From Rhynchopus sp. YZ270_cl-10 (taxonomy: Eukaryota > Euglenozoa > Diplonemea > Diplonemida > Diplonemidae): DNA of 64,000 nucleotides. The first letter of the stretch is position 1. The number at the start of each line of letters is the position of its first letter. The stretch is taken from assembly GCA_964035575.1 (NCBI GenBank), contig OZ037880.1, forward strand, positions 1,054,001-1,118,000, read 5' to 3'. Of the stretch, positions 41,086 to 51,395 are shown in pieces. The notes under the pieces were generated by a model. The model searched no databases, was not told where the DNA came from, and saw only the letters and a list, made by a program, of their open reading frames with translations. Made by a program: the position numbers and the translations under genes.

Positions 41086-43498
41086 ATGGAATCGCCCAGG
41101 CGTGCGGTGTCCCCTGCTCGCTACTCCCCACCGATGCACGAAGCAGGGTCGCCAATCTCTCCAAGAGGGATCATCAGGGTTCCACATCCACAGGTATGGC
41201 ACAATTTCGGATCATCTACAATTTCCTGGGCAGCCAAGAGACTGAAAAAGGGTGTTTTATTCCCTTTCTTTCCCCCCAAAACGCCAACACATTTCTGCAA
41301 CTTCTTTGGCTGCGTTCAACGAAAATATGGTCCCTTTCCTAGTTATCATGATACAAGATGACGATAAAAGTCTGATTTCTTCACATTTTTCACCAAATAC
41401 CTCACCTCCCCCCACAACCCCCACCACCCCACAGCCTGCCCAACAACGAAGTAAACGCCACCACCGCACGCTACGCTCCATCCGTCCTAAGACCTTTTGG
41501 CCGAACGAGCTTGGGTCTAAATATGCATCACGCCTGGACGGGGTTCCTGTGGGCCTCCCCGTACCCGACCAGGCGGGGAACTGGGACAGCATGACCAGCG
41601 ACGGGCGGCTCTTCAAGCTTCAGGTGCACAGCGGGTCGCAGTGCACTGAGGTGTTCTTCTACAATGCGACCAGGGACACTGTGTTTCATTTGAACTACAC
41701 GTTTTGTGGGTACAGCGATATGCGGCCAGGGAATGAGTTAGTGTCGATGGAGCGTGGACGCGGGGAGACCAAGATGTCGCATCAGCTGCAGCCAGGGAAC
41801 TCTGTGTTCTTCGCAGCGGGGCTGCTGAAGGGGTCTTCGCTTGCCTTGGGGCAGAACCTTGTGTCGATGCACAGTTCTGATGTCAAACGCGATGTTGCTG
41901 CGAAGCGTGCCAACCAAATCTCCTCTGAACTCCAATCCGTCCGCCAACCACAACACACCGGATCCAGCGCCGCCGCAGCGAAAGCGATTGCCCGCGCATG
42001 CCTTACACAACGCACACCTTTCATTGACACACAGTTTCCTCCGGTCCCCGATTCCATTGGTTTTGCACAAAGCGAAGACATATCCTGGGCACGCTTTGGT
42101 TCATACCTACAAAGCCCTCTGAACCGATCCTGCGACATCTTCCCGGGGGGCGGGCCAGAAGCGAACGACATCGACCCCGGCCATTTGGGCGACAGTTGGC
42201 TGCTTTCTGCGTTCAGCATTGCATGCGAAGAGCCGCAGCTTATCCGCCAGATCTTTGTATCAACCCAGGAGGAGCTGGCACTACGCTCTGCTGGCGCGTA
42301 CGTACTACGCCTTTGCGTCCATGGCTGGTGGCAGGAGGTTGTAGTCGATGACTACATACCATGTTACGCTAGAGAGCCTGTCTTCGCACGGTGTGTCGAG
42401 GACCCAACCTCAATGTGGGTCTCCCTCATGCAAAAGGCGTACGCAAAGACGAAGCGTTCCTACGCACGTATCATGAGTGGTGACGCCTTAGAAGCGATCA
42501 TGGACATCACAGGGTGCCCCTCCATGCGGGTCAACCTCACCGCCTCTCCCCAAGCCTTTGCTGACATAGAAGGCGCGCTCGATGCAGATTCCCTAGCGTT
42601 TTTTCATACCTGCACAACAGAGAAGGAACGCTACGAAAAAATCGGTCTCATTGCAGGCTATTGTTATGCGGTGCTCGACGCTGTCACGGTGAAGGTGCAA
42701 GGTGGTGTGATTCGGCTTTGCAAAATCCGGAATCCGTGGGGAGACACCACAATGTACAATGGGAAGTGGTGTGATTCTGACCCGGCCTGGTCAAAATACC
42801 CTGAGGCCCGCGCTGCGTGTAGACGCACCACTGCTGGTGCGGATGGGGAGTTTTGGATGGATTTTGAAACAGTACAGCAGTATTTTGACACTGGGGCAGT
42901 GTTGTTCTGCACTACGCCACGTTGGGTTGAGGTGCGGATTGCCTCTGAATTCAAACGTGGCACCCCACTACACATTCTAGAGATTTGGCCGAACACTTCT
43001 GGGGAATGCTTCTTTGGCTTGCACGTTCGTTCTGCACGGCAGGCGGATTTCTTGGCAACGATGCTCTCCATTGTTTCCCCCGAAGGGGAACACGGCTGGA
43101 CGGTACACGCCAATGCACAGTCTCATGGTGGCCGGTTCTGTAGGGCTAGAGACATTACATTGCGCGTCGCGTTTACAGGCCCGCACGCTTCACGGCGACC
43201 GCACTACCTGATCTGGAGGACAAAGGACGCAGCAGACAGGCAGGCAGTGCTCAGTGTGCATGCATCTTCCAAGTTTGCGACGTTGGTGGTAAAGCGTCCA
43301 AGCAGCTCGGCCCTAGAACCCCTCCGTTTCAACCCCGTCTGGACAAAGGGAAACCCGAGGGCCTCCTTCAGTGCGTCCAAATGTGAGAAGACACCGGTCT
43401 CCTTTCAGATCAACAGACTCGCAACGCACACAGCAGCATCGCTCAATATGGCGAAGATTCCTGAGGCAGCGGTTTCGCCCAGAGCATCGCGTTGGTGA
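41086..43498 (+). CDS. Calpain-like protein, catalytically inactive, with N-terminal I_K-like domain
   Basis: Exons 41086-41193 and 41435-43498 (intron GTATGG...CCCCACAG), 723 aa. Residues 1-60 are disordered. About 85-165 resembles the kinetoplastid calpain domain I_K (DUF1935-type: FKLQVHSG, FFYNAT, LNYTF, MSHQLQPGNSVFF). About 240-520 is the calpain protease domain, but the catalytic Cys is Ser290 (HLGDSWLLSA), the catalytic His is replaced by Tyr445 (GYCYAVLDA) and only Asn469 (RNPWGDT) remains. About 530-680 is a C2-like domain III. Kinetoplastids have many such dead calpains, several bound to the cytoskeleton or flagellum; a structural or scaffolding role is therefore more likely than proteolysis. 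Exon 1 encodes only 36 Ser/Pro/Arg-rich residues. Confidence 0.87.
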
Positions 43499-44500
43499 GT
43501 GTTGTTTTGTGTTTTCTCCTCTTTTAAGGTGACTAAGCACGAGAGGCTTAGGATCATCTTATAAACTTTTCTTTTTTTTTATTCTCAATATGCGGATAGT
43601 GTGAAGGAAAGTGTTGTTAGGTTCTCATGTATTGGGGTTGGGGGGGGTTCGTCTGTTTGATGTTGTATCAATTCCTGTTGTTATTTTCGTTGTTTTTTGT
43701 TGCGCGATTCTATGAAGGGGGTGATGTTCTTTGCCCTCTTGTGGTGTGTGTTTTTATTAAAAATGTATGTGCACGAGAGGCTCATTCATCGTATCAACTT
43801 TTCTTTTTGACTTTTTTTTTCTCTCAAAACGTTTTGCTACAACTGTAAAGCTTTGGGGGTTCGGCAGAAGAAAAAAAAAGAAGGTATATTTGGAGGTATC
43901 CTCGGTATTGCTGTGATTCCGATCACATTATTCTGTTCTTTTCCTTTTGATAAAACAACTCGTTGTCGTTTGAAAGATTGGAGGCAGCGCTGCGGGCAAA
44001 AAAACGGATTGAAAAAGACAGAAGCTTGCTACCCAATTAACCACAACAACCGTACTTCAGTTTCCCGAAACGTTCCAAGACGGAACGGACAGGAAGGACG
44101 CGAGGTTATGCTGAACACATCTTCTTGACCTCCATCATCCTTCACTTCCGCTTCGTGGTATTGCATCTCGCAGGGGACACACGAAGGACATTCACAGCTC
44201 TTTTATTCGATGCCTTTTTCTTCTTTTCTTTTTTTCCAAGCAAGGAAAATGCAACACTTTCTCCCCCCTTTTTTTTCCCTTCTCCGTTTTTTTTTGCCTT
44301 CCGTTTTTCATGATTTTCATTATATTTTCTTGTGCGCAATGGTACTGAGTGCATTCCTATCTGCAAATATTACTGCTTCGTGTTGCTCCTCCCCCTTTGG
44401 TTTCCAACCAAAGAAACCACAATCGTTCAGGGGGGATTTTTTTTTTTTTTGAACGAATTCCGATGTGCGCGCAGAGGTACATCTTTTAAGCTTTTTCTTT
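43499..44500 (+). other. Intergenic, no gene seen
   Basis: T-rich; two type B repeats; no frame with domain-like composition. The left end of the nested transposon block begins at 44501. Confidence 0.55.
43530..43813 (+). repeat. Two dispersed type B repeats
   Basis: 43530-43583 is the best-preserved B copy (GTGACTAAGCACGAGAGGCT, then TAGGATCATCTTATAAACTT and a T run). 43767-43813 is diverged (GTGCACGAGAGGCTCATTCA, then TCGTATCAACTTTTC). Confidence 0.75.
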
Positions 44501-44617
44501 CATCAGTCCTATTCGTGGTCATTTACCCCCCCCCCCTTTGGGTCGGTGAACCGGAAATTTTGGAAATAAGGGGGTAAAATAAGGGGGGGGGGGTAAATGA
44601 GGGGGTAAGGGGGGGGG

Positions 44618-47257
44618 CAGGGTTGATAAAATACATGTATTTTTTCAAAAAATACAAAAAATACAAATTATACAAAAAATACACCAAAAAATACAAAAAA
44701 TACACCAAAAAATACAATAAGGAGGTGCAGTACAGTTAGTCCCACGGGTTTTCGTCATCATCATTAGGTTCAAGCTGCATTGGCTCATCTTTGTCCACGT
44801 CCACCACCTCCTTCTCCTTCTCCACCTTCTCCATGTCCCACCACTTGTCTTCTTCCTCCACCCTCTTGACCGGCTTCAGTGCCCTGTGCACAACAGCAAG
44901 CATAAACGCTTTTTTTGCTAACAACCGGTAGCGCCTCCCCCCCTGCATCCACCCCGTCGTCGAAAAGAAACGCTCTGCTCCTGCTGTCGAGGCGGGGATC
45001 GAGCACAACGTTCTGGCCAAGGACGCGACCCTGCAGGACGTGGTCTTGTCGATCACGTCCCACCACTCCCCGGCGGTGCGGTTTTTGCACCTCCACTGGT
45101 GCTCGTCCAAATCCTCTGCGAAGAGCCCTGTCCCCGTCAGAAACTCCGTCACCTGGCTGGAGGCCCCCACATCAAGAACCTTCTTCACGAAGGCCTTCCC
45201 TTTCTTGATGATGTCCGCCGTGGGTGTGTAGGCGGACAGGAAGCTCGTCGTCGGATTGTCTTCACCGTCCAGCTCCATCGGTGCTTCAGGCATCCTCATG
45301 GCTTTGTTGAGACGGGGACACAATACGGTAGCAGCGCACACCCAGCCGTCTTCATGCTCGACGTACCGTTCGAGCCTCTGCTCGATCTTCTTCTGGACAT
45401 CACTCATTTTCTTCTTCAGTGATGCCGTTGGCTGTTGTTGGTTTTTGAGATAGATATCGGGAGAGAACAAATTAATTACAACGAATTTCGACGTACCTGT
45501 TCGTTCTTGCTCTTCTTGGCTCCCTCTAGCACATGGGCAAAAGCGGGCAACACGTATGATGCCTTAGATTTGTTCCCATGTAGCACAGAAAGAGCTTCGC
45601 TTATCGCCTTGAAAAATGGAGCTAGTGCCATAAATTCGTCCCATTTTTCATCCAAGAGATCGGCCAGCTCAGGACAGAGGTTCCTCGCCTGTTTGTGTAG
45701 TAAAATCACCAATAGAAAAATGACAAGTTAGAGCCAGACATATTGAAAAAATCGTACCTTTGAATCCTCCTTCAGAAGAAGCAGTGTCTCCTTGTGCAGC
45801 TGGATGTCTCCCCACACATCGGAGAAGGTGGTCCATCGAGTCACAGCGGGCAGCACCAACCGCCGTGGCTTCTTCAACTGCTGTGCGATTTCATCAAATC
45901 GCACCTGGAGGTATTCCACGTTTCTTATCCTAGAGACAAGCGTGGTCACTCTCTGCCCCATCTCTGCGAACTCGTTCTTCGCCTCTCTTCCCTTCACCGT
46001 CTTTGTGCCCACGCAGTCATTCACCGCTCGTGCCAGGGTGTGGCATGCGCAGACCAGAGTGTAGAGTGCTGGGTTTTGTTCTTTGAGCATTTTCATCGCC
46101 TTCACTGCCGTAGCATCACCATCTGTGAGGAGGCAGACGAGTCTATCTTGCACAAAAGCCGGTGTTTGTTGCAAATGGTGAAACAGCTCTGACGCATTGT
46201 GGGACTTCTCTTTCAAAACTCCACTATGCACAAGCATGGGCTCTTCTTCTCCTGACGATGCCATGGCCGCAAAGCATTTATCGCCGTGCTTTGCGGTCCA
46301 AGCATCGACTTGGAGTGAAAGTTCCTTGGTCTTTTTGATGGCCTCTTCCAGAGGCGCCCTCACCCTCTCATACTCCTTCTCAAGCATTGTCGTCCCTACA
46401 GAGTGCCTTGAAGGCAGGTGAGTTGCCTTCAGGTTTGGACGTACTGCCTGAAGCATTTCCAAAAAAAGGGGGTCTTCTACCACCGAAAACGGAAGTCCCC
46501 CGGCGTACACCCACCTTCCGATTTTCTCTCTCAAATTGTCCTTTTCAATTTGAGAGAGACCCGGACACACAGCGAGTCTCGACTGCTTCTGGGGCGGCTC
46601 CTCGCGGGTACGCTTCATCGTCGGCGTCGTCGCAGAGGTGACAGGGGTGTCGGTCGGATTGAGCTGCAGTGGTGCTGCTGCTGGTTGTGATGTCACACCT
46701 TTGGCTCTGTTGGCCACATCTGTTGTGCATTTGGTACACACGGCGAGATGGCCCCTACACCTTGTTCCCGTTGGGGAGCAGTACATGTCGCAATGAATGC
46801 ACTGCAACTGCGGCTTCCCGTCCCGGTTAACCTCCCTGAAGTGCACTCTGCTCCAACAAGGCTTGCGTCCCGGCATGTTTTTTGTTTTTTTGTTTTTAAA
46901 GCTTGTTGATAAAACTTAGCGAACACAAAAATCAGCGCGTGTGGAAGAAGAAAAAAAAGAGAAAATATTTTTTCTGATTGAAGGTAGTGTTTACATTTTG
47001 GGTACGGGATGGAGAATACAATCTGTTCGATAAAAGAAACGCGAGCTTATTGTTTTATTTTATTCGGTTTGTTTGACAATCTGTATTTTTTTAGTGAGGG
47101 AGCCAGATAATCCCCTGCTGCTGTCGCCTAAAATCCTCTGTTCTTACCATTCCCCTTAGCCTTGTATTTTTTGTATTTTTTGAATCTCAAAAAATACAAA
47201 AAATACAAATTATACAAATCAAAAAATACCAAAAAATACACTTGCCTTCCAACCCTG
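44618..47257 (-). mobile_element. Complete hAT DNA transposon
   Basis: The left end CAGGGTTG (44618) and right end CAACCCTG (to 47257) are inverted; both sides are flanked by eight or more G (44610-44617 and 47258-47265), consistent with an 8-bp duplication made in a G tract. Subterminal words CAAAAAATACA and TGTATTTTTTG repeat many times at both ends (44635-44720 and 47160-47250), typical transposase-binding clusters. It carries one intact-looking transposase gene on the minus strand and sits inside the outer element, so it is the younger insertion. Confidence 0.85.
44736..46876 (-). CDS. hAT transposase
   Basis: Three exons on the minus strand, 46876-45758, 45688-45497 and 45431-44736 (introns GTACGA...CAAACAG and GTACGT...CAACAACAG), all phase 0, give 668 aa with no interruption. 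Residues about 20-50 form a BED-type zinc finger (CIHCDMYC...RCRGHLAVCTKC). The central region has the RNase-H-like hAT core, including QVDAWTAKHGDKCFAAM near 190, LLTDGDATAVKAM near 253, CHTLARAVNDCV near 284 and VTRWTTFSDVW near 350. The C-terminal hAT dimerisation domain is EWWDV...ARTLCSIPASTAGAERFFS. An acidic tail follows. Intact coding plus intact ends suggest a recently active, possibly autonomous copy. Confidence 0.9.
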
Positions 47258-47654
47258 GGGGGGGGGTAAATTACCATGTTATGGGTTAGGTCATGTTTTT
47301 GGGTGGGAAGGGGGGACTTTTTCATACACGGTGGGGTAAAATTTTGCACAACACAGTGTGACGACACATGCTCTCATGACAAATGTGTCATCTGAAAAAA
47401 ATTCCTCACTTCCTTGCGACATCGCAAGCAGTCATGCATCATGGATCCACATCATCCACATCATCTTTCTGCCCGTGCCTGAACCATGACTGGTCAGGGA
47501 TCACGGTGTTGCCTCAGATTCCGTGAGGTGTCCCAAACGTATCGCCCACGCAGCACAAACGTACCCACCTGCACCCATCTACCTGCACACGTGATGTAAA
47601 ACAGGGTGAAAGATTATTTGCACTTTACCCCTTTCCTCATTTCGAGCTTGTCTC

Positions 47655-47712
47655 CAGCTTCAAATCAGACGAGTCCTACAGTCTCCGGATGTACGACCCG
47701 CTGAACACATCA
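47655..47712 (+). other. Fragment resembling the 5' end of large-subunit rRNA
   Basis: CAAATCAGACGAG (47661-47673) and ACCCGCTGAAC (47696-47706) are two consecutive, nearly universal words at the 5' end of eukaryotic LSU rRNA, in the right order, here separated by 22 bases where rRNA has only a few. The next bases (ACATCA) diverge. It lies inside the outer transposable element. Seen in sequence; its origin by capture is inference. Confidence 0.55.
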
Positions 47713-48388
47713 GCCCCTCCCAGCAAACCATAAAACAAAACAGGTATGCGCTGCACTAAGTGAAACTATTACCCCATAATTACACGCCAGGTGGTGTTTT
47801 GCCACTCGTTCCCTGAACCCCCTCGCTTCGCTCGTGGGTTTAGGTCACTCGTGACAAAACACCACCTGGCGTGTTGCGGCGATAATTACCCAAAAATTAC
47901 CTGGTGGCTGGTACTTTACCCCCCCAGGGGGGTAAAGTACCAGCCACAACAGGGTATTATAAGGGGGGGGGGGTAAATTACCATGTTATTTTGGCCTGAA
48001 CCGTTTTTTTCTGAAAAAGGGGGTAAAATAAGGGGGGGGGGTAAATTTAGGGGGGGGGGTAAATGACCACGAATAGGACTGATTAATATTTTTGTCTCAA
48101 TGTTTTCAGTTTTGAGGGGAAAATTGTGTCGCTGTGCAGCATTTACTGTCTTTCAAAAACAGTTCACTGTGTTGACGGAAGCCGTCGCTTTTCATTTTTC
48201 ATTTTTTTTCATTTTGTCTTACTCATTCCCCAGCAGGGTTCACTCATTCACTATTCACTATTTACTCTCAAGTAGGGTGGTGATAATCTTTTATGTAGTC
48301 TGTGCCATTTGCGCATAAGGGTTTTCATGTTACTACCTGTCCACGAGTGCGTCGGCACGTTACCAAGTTTTCTTCTTTGTTGTTATTC

Positions 48389-48428
48389 TACCTTCTATTC
48401 AGTAGAATGGAAAGTATATGAAATAATT
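48389..48428 (+). repeat. Type H repeat
   Basis: ACCTTCTATTCAGTAGAATG and AAGTATATGAAATAAT; near-identical to 16466-16502. A related hairpin with ACTGAAAGTATATGAATCTA is at 48580-48622, and a half copy (TGAAAGTATATGAATTTAAT) is at 17994. Confidence 0.65.
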
Positions 48429-48509
48429 CTTTGTTGAAAACTTGGAAAACTTTCCTCAACTTTCTGATTTTTTCGTGGCCGTCGCACAAGGACCTTGTTT
48501 TTTGTTTCA

Positions 48510-48780
48510 GGACTACGCACGAGAGGCTTAGGATCATCTAACAAACTTTTCTCTTTGGGGTGCATGTGTTGACCCTCTCAAATACTTTCAATTCTGTGAA
48601 CTGAAAGTATATGAATCTAATATTTTTGTTGTATTTTTTCTGCGTAATGAGAGGCACCTTCATCTTTCAAGTCCTCTTCTTTGGTGACGAAGCACTATGA
48701 GGCTCAGGGTCATCTTACCAACTATTCTTTTTTGTACACTGTCACGAAAGGGCTTTGTATTTCAAGTCAACTTTTTTTTT
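48510..48780 (+). repeat. Cluster of dispersed repeats B, B, B, C
   Basis: B at 48510-48557 (GACTACGCACGAGAGGCTTA), B at about 48643-48680 (GCGTAATGAGAGGCACCTTC), B at about 48683-48732 (GTGACGAAGCACTATGAGGC) and C at 48733-48780 (TGTACACTGTCACGAAAGGG with a T run). The last B ends directly where C begins. Confidence 0.75.
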
Positions 48781-49192
48781 CTTTTCTGGTAGAGCCTTCA
48801 GGGGTTGGACACTTGACCCAATGGCTTTATTTTTAACAAAACAACAACAAAAAAAGCGGCTGCAAAATATAACAGCGCGTTCCCTACCTCTTAGAGCTGT
48901 GTTGCAGTGTTCAACTTTCATTTCCATTTTTTTTTTTTTTGTGATGCCTTCTTCACGCATCACCCTTATTGCCAAACCCCCCTTTTGTCCCCTCGTTTCT
49001 TTCCCTATTTTTTTTTTCTTTGAACGGATTATTCATAACAAAAGGCAGAACCCATCCCCATTTTCCCTCAAAACACACCTTCCTTCTTTTTACTAACTTC
49101 TTAACCCCCCCCTTTCCTCCTTTGTCTTTTCAGCCACCTTACCACTACCACCACCACTCACTCCAGGCACCTATACACTAGGGGATGTGAAC

Positions 49193-51212
49193 ATGGCACC
49201 CGATCGTCTCGCAGATGCTCGCTATTCTTCTACACAGCGGCGACGTGCCACAGTGGTCACCCCAGCTGGCAGCCCGCAGTCTGCACTGAAGTCCTCACGC
49301 AGTGCACGCAACCACGCACAGCGCGGACGTTCCGTCCGCGTCCGCTCCGACCCCGATGAGGTCCACTCTGCAGCGCACTCCTCTATTACCCGCAACCCAC
49401 CTACCCGGGTTACCCCTGCACCTCTGCAACGCCCGGAATCACCTTCCCGGCAGGCACCAGCCATGCTTAAGGTACGCCACGGAACGACCCTCATCCGTTT
49501 AAACAACATCGACACCACAACCCGCACGGTACGCGACTTACAACGCATCGTCGCAATGCAGACCAAAGCTCCACATTCGCTTCACTTCTTCTCTATCAAT
49601 GGTGTAGCGCTGAAAGACAACACGAACCTCACTCTACAGCAAATGGGGCTCAAGAGTGGGGAGACTGTGGATGTGGAAATACGCTGTTCACTGACGGTGA
49701 TTAGCGGAGAGTTGGAAATGCGGTTTAATAAGATGAACCCGGTGACATGTTTGGTGGGGCAAGTGAGGCGGGCAGTTTCAACAAGACTAAATGGAATGGC
49801 GCCCGATGAGTTTCTTCCGAGAGACCCTAACGTCTTTAGAGAGGTTGTTCTGCAAACAAACGACGCCTCCTTCATCTCCCCTGGAGCGGACGACATGACC
49901 CTAGCTGCGCTGCACATCCAAGAAGGTGACACCCTCTTCGCAATACACAAGGACGTCGCCATCGCGCAAGGTCTCAAAGAAGAGGCTGCCATAGGCTGGA
50001 CCACACATCCTGCAGACAGACACAACGCAACAGCGGCATACCCTAAGCAGGCGAATATTGTGGTGCGAGGCAAATGGCCTGTTGATGTATGTTTTTTAAA
50101 AACCCAATGCCGTAGTGTTTCTGTGTGATTCGGTAAAGTCTTTATACCTAGCGCAAAAAATATCAACAAAACAACCCTTTTCCCCTTTATCAAAGTTACT
50201 ATTTTTTTTACCGAAACAGGTAAACGAATCCCTTCAGCTCTTCGTCCTCACGGAAGGTATCTGGGCAGGACGTGAGGGCTCTGGACGGCACCCTCTCCGC
50301 CAGAACGGCTCTGTCTCGAAGTTCCCGCTGCCCCCAGTACGGAAGGACGCCACTGTGTATGAGGTGAAGAAGATTATATATGACATTGTTGGTGTCGTCC
50401 CTGTTGCGCAGGTTCTCTTTGTGGAGGGTGTGCCGTTGGTTGGCGGGCGGAAGGGGGTTGATGGGGATGAGCTCCGTATGTTCGTAGGCGACGGCGACAC
50501 GTTGCAGCTTGCGATCAACAAAAGCCAGGCAGGGTCTGATGAAAGCTCTCTCCGTGTCATCCCTTCTGACACCACCCCTTGGTGCATTCACGCCGTTATT
50601 GGGGATGGCAGAGTGATGACCGACCCCTCGAAGACGTACTGTGGAGAGTGGCGACCACAGTTCGTGCAACCAAGCTGGCTGGTTGAGGATCTGCTTGCGG
50701 TTATTTGCTTAGAGTATGATGCAGACTCAAAGCTTGCGTCGATCTTTTATCGAGGCGCTGAGTTGCATCTCCGATCAAGCTTGCAAGAATGCGAGATGTC
50801 TGAAGGGTCTGCCGTCTTGGTTCTTCTTCGACCCACCATGGATGTGAACATCGATGTTAACCTACCAACTTCACAAACCCAGACACTCCTCCGAGGGGTT
50901 CCCCCGACTGCAACGGTGCATCAAATCATCACAAAGGCGCTGTTAGCAGTGGGTGTCAAGATGCAAGCAGATGCAGTGCAGGCATCGTGCGACGGTGTAA
51001 AGCTTCCTCAAGACTGTTCAATACGCGGTTGCGGGGTTGTGCACCGTGCCTCCTTGATTCTCACCTTAAAGAAGCCCCGGGGTGGTGTAGGCACCGCCAC
51101 CATCGGCAGACCCGTATCCCCCAGATCGCTTGGATCTGATGGAGACTACCCCCGCTCACCATCTCCTGTTATTGTCGGCCGCGGACACTGGCCTCCACAG
51201 CCAAATAGATAG
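49193..51212 (+). CDS. Multi-ubiquitin-like-domain protein
   Basis: Exons 49193-50086 and 50220-51212 (intron GTATGT...CCGAAACAG), 628 aa. After a basic, Ser/Arg-rich N-terminus (1-90) it shows what look like about five successive ubiquitin-like folds: about 91-164 (clearest: HFFSINGVALKDNTNLTLQQ, then MGLKSGETVDVEIR), 165-260 (ending LAALHIQEGDTLFAIHK), 290-410 (VYEVKKIIYDIVGVVPVAQV, ending DGDTLQLAI), 428-512 (ending MSEGSAVLVLLRP) and 513-595 (ending RASLILTLKKP). Each repeats the beta-helix-beta pattern with the 'G(D/E)T' turn before the last strand. No Gly-Gly terminus follows, so these are fixed binding domains rather than conjugated modifiers. A shuttle or scaffold role in ubiquitin or autophagy pathways is inference. 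Confidence 0.7.
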
Positions 51213-51395
51213 ATTATTTTGAAAACCCTTTTTTTGGGATTGTAAAAAAAAGGGGGGTTTTTTTTGTGCTTTCATGGAAAGTCTCTGATTTTTTTTGCTC
51301 AATTCTACAATGTATATACCCATAGTAGACTGCACTAAACTTTTGGGGTGCTGTACTAAACCAACACAGTATCCTCTCAGAAAATACCCCAAACA

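Larger units (their letters stand above)
44501..48083. mobile_element. Outer inverted-repeat element hosting a nested hAT
   Basis: The ends are perfect inverted repeats of about 33 bases: ATCAGTCCTATTCGTGGTCA, then TTTACC and a C run, on the left (44502 on); the mirror is on the right (to 48083). Subterminal words GGGGGTAAAATAAGGGGG occur near both ends in direct orientation (about 44571 and 48018). Without the nested hAT it is about 0.94 kb with no coding. It holds two palindromes (47780-47866, arms ACGCCAGGTGGTGTTTTG; 47902-47945, arms GTGGCTGGTACTTTACCCCC) and an rRNA-like scrap. No target duplication is evident, so the superfamily is unassigned. Confidence 0.75.
48084..49192 (+). other. 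Intergenic, no gene seen
   Basis: Dense in short repeats (H, B, H, B, B, C). Then a T-rich tract with the acceptor-like GTCTTTTCAG (about 49132) and CACTCCAG (about 49165). A start-stop upstream reading frame (ATG TGA at 49185-49190) sits just before the ATG at 49193. Confidence 0.6.

Noticed and set aside
43495-43500. GTGAGT at the calpain stop codon as a further intron donor
   Set aside because: Other introns here begin GTATG or GTAC, and no good coding exon with calpain similarity follows; the TGA is taken as the end.
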